Source of the DNA: Frateuria_A sp049727805
Lineage (GTDB): Bacteria; Pseudomonadota; Gammaproteobacteria; Xanthomonadales; Rhodanobacteraceae
Reading direction: 5' to 3'
NCBI RefSeq assembly: GCF_049727805.1
Contig: NZ_JBCNYA010000020.1
Coordinates: 10,812-74,811 of the forward strand
DNA length: 64,000 bases
Of this stretch, positions 61,260-64,000 are shown piece after piece. Every line of letters begins with the position of its first letter. The first letter of the stretch is position 1. Both the position numbers and the translations under genes were made by a program. A model generated the notes under the pieces. It was not told the origin of the DNA and searched no databases. It saw only the letters and a program-made list of their open reading frames with translations.

Positions 61260-61576
61260 ACGAGCGCGAGCGCATCGTCAACCGCGACCTCGAGGTGCTC
61301 GACGAGGCGCACTACGGCGGGCGCATCGCCCGCGCCGAGTACCGCGCGCGCCGGCGCAACGTGCTGGCCGCGTTGCGCGACAGCCACGGCATCACCGCGC
61401 GCAACGTGCTGGTGCAGCCGCCGGCCCGCGCGCCGGAGGCTCCGGCCGGCGCCGACGACGTGCTGCCGGCGCTGCTCGGTGGGGGCGGGCCGTCCAGCCG
61501 CATGTTGCTGGTGGTATTCGCCGCCGGCGCGCTGGTCTGCGCGCTGTTGCTGGGCCTGCTGTTGTTCGCGCCGTGA
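61256..61576 (+). CDS. Small single-pass membrane protein at end of T6SS operon
   Basis: A 106-residue protein that overlaps the kinase 2 stop by 4 nt (ATGA) and so is coupled to it. The N-terminal ~45 residues are charged helix (NERERIVNRDLEVLDEAHYGGRIARAEYRARRRNVLAAL), and a C-terminal transmembrane helix (~82-103, MLLVVFAAGALVCALLLGLLLF) ends the protein. The layout is tail-anchored, with the charged part in the cytoplasm. No family was recognised; a kinase or TssM partner is possible. Confidence 0.65.
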   Translation: MNERERIVNRDLEVLDEAHYGGRIARAEYRARRRNVLAALRDSHGITARNVLVQPPARAPEAPAGADDVLPALLGGGGPSSRMLLVVFAAGALVCALLLGLLLFAP

Positions 61577-61639
61577 AATGTGAATGCCTGATGAGCATGG
61601 CGTGAACAAAACCGGCCCTGGATGGGCGTTTTTCTTGAC

Positions 61640-61653
61640 GTAGTGCGCACTAC
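61640..61653. promoter_or_regulatory. 14-bp perfect palindrome upstream of tpsB, possible operator
   Basis: GTAGTGCGCACTAC sits directly after TTGACG (61635-61640), a good -35 match, though no convincing -10 follows at 16-18 nt. It is in the 198-bp gap between the T6SS operon and the two-partner secretion genes. A dimeric repressor site is possible. Confidence 0.35.
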
Positions 61654-61774
61654 TGGGTGAGGGCGCGTGGTTTGCACGTGGGCCCGCGGCGGCCGGGTCA
61701 AGCCCGGCCGTCCGCGCTGAGGCGGTCCGGCAACCGGTGCCGCGCGTGAGCCGATCGATCAAGAGGGGAACGTC

Positions 61775-63772
61775 GTGCGGATTGCTTGCCTTGCAGCAGC
61801 GGTAGCCCTTGCCCTGGCGGGCGGGGATGCCTGGGCCCAGGCCGCGCCAGCGGCGCCCGCCGCCGGCATGCCGGCGCAGGACATCCTGGTCAGCGGCGTG
61901 CCCACCGACGGGCCACAGGCGGCCCAGGTGCAGGCGCTGATCCAGGCCGAGTACCAGCAGGCGCTGGCTGGGGCGGGCGCCTCCGCGCTGGACGCCTCCC
62001 AGTTGCAGGCGGCGGCGCAGCGCATCACCGCCAAGCTGCACGAGGCGGGCTGGGCCGACGCCCACGCCTACCTGCCGGGGCAGGTGCTCGCGGTCCACCT
62101 CGGCGCCGGCGCTACCCCCGCGGCGACCGTGGCGCAGGCGATGGCCGCGCCCGCCGCGGCAGCCGCGGCCACCCCCAAGGTGCCGCCGCTGCGCGACCGC
62201 GAAGCCGCCGCGGCGCAGGACCAGACTCTCTCGGTGCACGGCTTCCGCGTGCAGGGCGTGGGCAACCATCCGGACGACGGCATCACCCCGGCCACCGTGC
62301 AGGCGCTGGCCGACGAACAGTTCGCCACGCTTTCCGGCGGCACCGGCAAGCCGGTGCAGGCCAACTTCAGCCAGTTGCAGCAGGTCGCCGACCGCATCAC
62401 CGACCGCTACCGCAAGGCCGGCTTCATCGTGGCCACCGCCTTCGTGCCGGCGCAGACCGTGGGACCGGACGGCATCGTGCACGTGGACGTGCTCGAAGGC
62501 ACGATCGGCAAGGTGGTGGTCAAGGGTGCCTCGCATTACCGGCCGGTCGCCATCGCCGCGCCGGCCGAGCGGCTCAAGGGCCAGCCGCTGCGCAAGCAGG
62601 ACATCGATTCGGCGCTGCTTTACGCGCGCGACCTGCCCGGCGTGACCGTCTCCTCCACCTTCCAGCCTGGCGCCAAGACCGGCCAGACCGACCTGGTGAT
62701 GGTGGCGCACGAGGCCAAGCGTCCGTTCGTGTTCACCGTGGGCGGCAACAACTACGGCACCGAACTCACCGGCCGCTACCGCGCGCAGGCCGGGGTCGCC
62801 TGGAACAGCCCGCTGGGCATCGGCGACCAGCTCACCGCCAACGTCGACTATGCCTTCGATCCACGCAGCAACGTCTACGGTGCCCTGGGCTACCGCATAC
62901 CCACCGTGGTGGTCCCGGGCCTGAGCGCCGTGATCGGCGCCACCCGCAGCGAGCTGCAGATCAACAGCGGCGAGTTCGCGGACCTGCAGGTCAAGGGCCC
63001 GACGTCCTCGACCTTCGCCGGCGCGGACTGGAAGTTCGTCAACACCGACGACATGCAGATGCAGTCCTCGCTGCGCTACATCCGCGAGAAGTCGCAGCTT
63101 GGCGCGCTCGGCGTGAAGCTTTCCGACGAGCGCTTCGACGTGGCGGAGCTGGGCTTCGGCCTGCAGCGCACCGACCAGCGCCTGCGCGGCCTGGACGTGG
63201 TGCAGGGCAGCCTGCGCAAGTCGATCCGCGACGACTCCACCAAGCCCGACCTGGTCAGTCCCGACCACGACAGCAACTTCTCGCTGCTGCGGCTCTCCTA
63301 CACGCGCCTGCAGTTCCTGACCCGCTCGCAGCGGATGTACTTCAAGCTCGGCGGCCAGTTCACCAAGGACGCGCTGCCGCCGCTGGAACAGTTCGTGATC
63401 GGCGGCCCGGACAGCGTGCGCGCCTACCCGATCGCCGACGCGCTGACCGACCGCGGCTGGTACAGCTCGCTGGAATACCACGTCGACGCGCCGTTCCTGG
63501 GCGACCGCGTCTCGCCGTTCTACGACCGGCCCTGGCGCGAGCTGCTGGAAGTGGAAATGTTCTACGACTTCGGCCGCGGCTACGCCTCGCGCCATCGCGA
63601 GGGCAACAACCCGGTCGAGACGCTCCAGGGCGTGGGCGCCGGCCTGATCTTCCGCATCCCGCGTTTCCACCATTTCGAATTCCGCCTGGACGCCTCGGTG
63701 CCGACCGGCAGCCGCGACGCCTCGGACAAGCGCGGCTACCACATCTATTCGCGCTTCGGCTTCACCTTCTGA
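61775..63772 (+). CDS. Two-partner secretion outer-membrane transporter (TpsB, ShlB/FhaC/HecB family)
   Basis: 665 residues. The signal peptide is MRIACLAAAVALALAGGDAWAQ. An N-terminal POTRA-like segment (~36-110, ILVSGVPTDGPQAAQ ... LHEAGWADAHAYLPGQVLAVHL) precedes the usual POTRA 1 (~150-245, FRVQGVGNHPDDGITPATVQALADEQF) and POTRA 2 (~246-310). The 16-strand barrel then follows, ending in F (YHIYSRFGFTF), the typical outer-membrane C-terminus. The L6 motif region is QFVIGGPDSVRAYP, matching VRGY of the family with VRAY. The GTG start at 61775 has AAGAGGGG. The partner TpsA starts 12 nt downstream. Confidence 0.92.
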   Translation: MRIACLAAAVALALAGGDAWAQAAPAAPAAGMPAQDILVSGVPTDGPQAAQVQALIQAEYQQALAGAGASALDASQLQAAAQRITAKLHEAGWADAHAYLPGQVLAVHLGAGATPAATVAQAMAAPAAAAAATPKVPPLRDREAAAAQDQTLSVHGFRVQGVGNHPDDGITPATVQALADEQFATLSGGTGKPVQANFSQLQQVADRITDRYRKAGFIVATAFVPAQTVGPDGIVHVDVLEGTIGKVVVKGASHYRPVAIAAPAERLKGQPLRKQDIDSALLYARDLPGVTVSSTFQPGAKTGQTDLVMVAHEAKRPFVFTVGGNNYGTELTGRYRAQAGVAWNSPLGIGDQLTANVDYAFDPRSNVYGALGYRIPTVVVPGLSAVIGATRSELQINSGEFADLQVKGPTSSTFAGADWKFVNTDDMQMQSSLRYIREKSQLGALGVKLSDERFDVAELGFGLQRTDQRLRGLDVVQGSLRKSIRDDSTKPDLVSPDHDSNFSLLRLSYTRLQFLTRSQRMYFKLGGQFTKDALPPLEQFVIGGPDSVRAYPIADALTDRGWYSSLEYHVDAPFLGDRVSPFYDRPWRELLEVEMFYDFGRGYASRHREGNNPVETLQGVGAGLIFRIPRFHHFEFRLDASVPTGSRDASDKRGYHIYSRFGFTF

Positions 63773-63784
63773 CGGGCCACCATC

Positions 63785-64000
63785 ATGCACACCAACCGCG
63801 CGACCTCCCGCAAGGAATCCCTCGCCAGCCTGCGCCGCAAGGCACTGCCGCTGAGCCTGTCGCTGCTGCTGTGCGGTGCGCTGGCCAGCGCACCGGCACA
63901 GGCCGGCAGCGTGGGACGCAGCACCACGCCGACCGGCGGCAGCATCGTCGGCGGCAGCGGCAGCATCGTGCAGGACGGCGCCAGCGTGTTCCTCCCCCCC
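63785..64000 (+). CDS. Two-partner secretion exoprotein (TpsA, filamentous hemagglutinin type), 5' fragment
   Basis: Only the first 72 codons are in the window. An extended signal peptide (RKALPLSLSLLLCGALASAPAQA) is followed by SVGRSTTPTGGSIVGGSGSI, the beginning of a hemagglutination-activity (TPS) domain. Its position right after the TpsB transporter supports the call. Size, cargo domain (adhesin, CDI toxin or other) and integrity cannot be judged. The window ends in an eight-C run, so the last codons should be read with care. Confidence 0.7.
   Translation, partial: MHTNRATSRKESLASLRRKALPLSLSLLLCGALASAPAQAGSVGRSTTPTGGSIVGGSGSIVQDGASVFLPP

Overview
The window is high-GC gammaproteobacterial DNA. 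It most likely comes from the order Xanthomonadales, in the Rhodanobacteraceae/Xanthomonadaceae range (Dyella, Rhodanobacter or Frateuria type). The evidence is the acetylornithine/acetylcitrulline form of arginine synthesis with a fused N-acetylglutamate kinase/synthase, a DksA with a long Lys/Ala/Pro-rich N-terminal extension, and an mtaD-like/ubiG/HAD-phosphatase block. The genus is inferred, not proven.

Region 1 (1-11.1 kb) is housekeeping. epmB (cut by the window edge) and efp are divergent, pairing a translation factor with one of its modification enzymes. Next come an amidohydrolase, a YciI-like protein, ubiG, a HAD phosphatase and a squalene/phytoene synthase-family protein, the last three joined by ATGA overlaps. 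Then follow folE2, yidD (minus), an unusual dksA, cysS and sufE (minus), and a glycine-zipper envelope protein.

Region 2 (11.1-18.5 kb) is an arginine operon: a probable arginine-responsive attenuator (34-codon leader peptide, antiterminator and terminator), then argF', argG, argE, a bifunctional argB/argA, argC and argH.

Region 3 (18.6-24.7 kb) has a soluble hybrid histidine kinase, a convergent pyridoxamine-phosphate-oxidase-like protein, and a minus-strand kynurenine-pathway operon (ACMSD, an exported protein of unknown role, kynU).

Region 4 (24.8-61.6 kb) is a type VI secretion system. It has an ECF sigma factor, the sheath (tssB, tssC), hcp, tagJ, tssE/F/G, a Tse2-like toxin with a Tsi2-like immunity protein, the ClpV ATPase (tssH), a cargo block (a GxSxG hydrolase, an M35-type metallopeptidase, an unknown hydrophobic protein), PAAR, a TPR-methyltransferase, VgrG, an FHA protein, tssK, tssL with an OmpA domain, tssM, tagF with a degenerate phosphatase-like tail, a PP2C phosphatase, two paralogous Ser/Thr kinases flanking a lipoprotein, and a small membrane protein. 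No TssA or TssJ was recognised. The kinases, phosphatase, FHA protein and ECF factor point to threonine-phosphorylation control, as reported for the Xanthomonas citri T6SS (EcfK/PknS).

Region 5 (61.7-64 kb) starts a two-partner secretion locus: a TpsB transporter with what looks like an extra POTRA domain, and the first codons of its TpsA exoprotein, which runs off the window. No rRNA, tRNA, CRISPR array or insertion sequence was seen.
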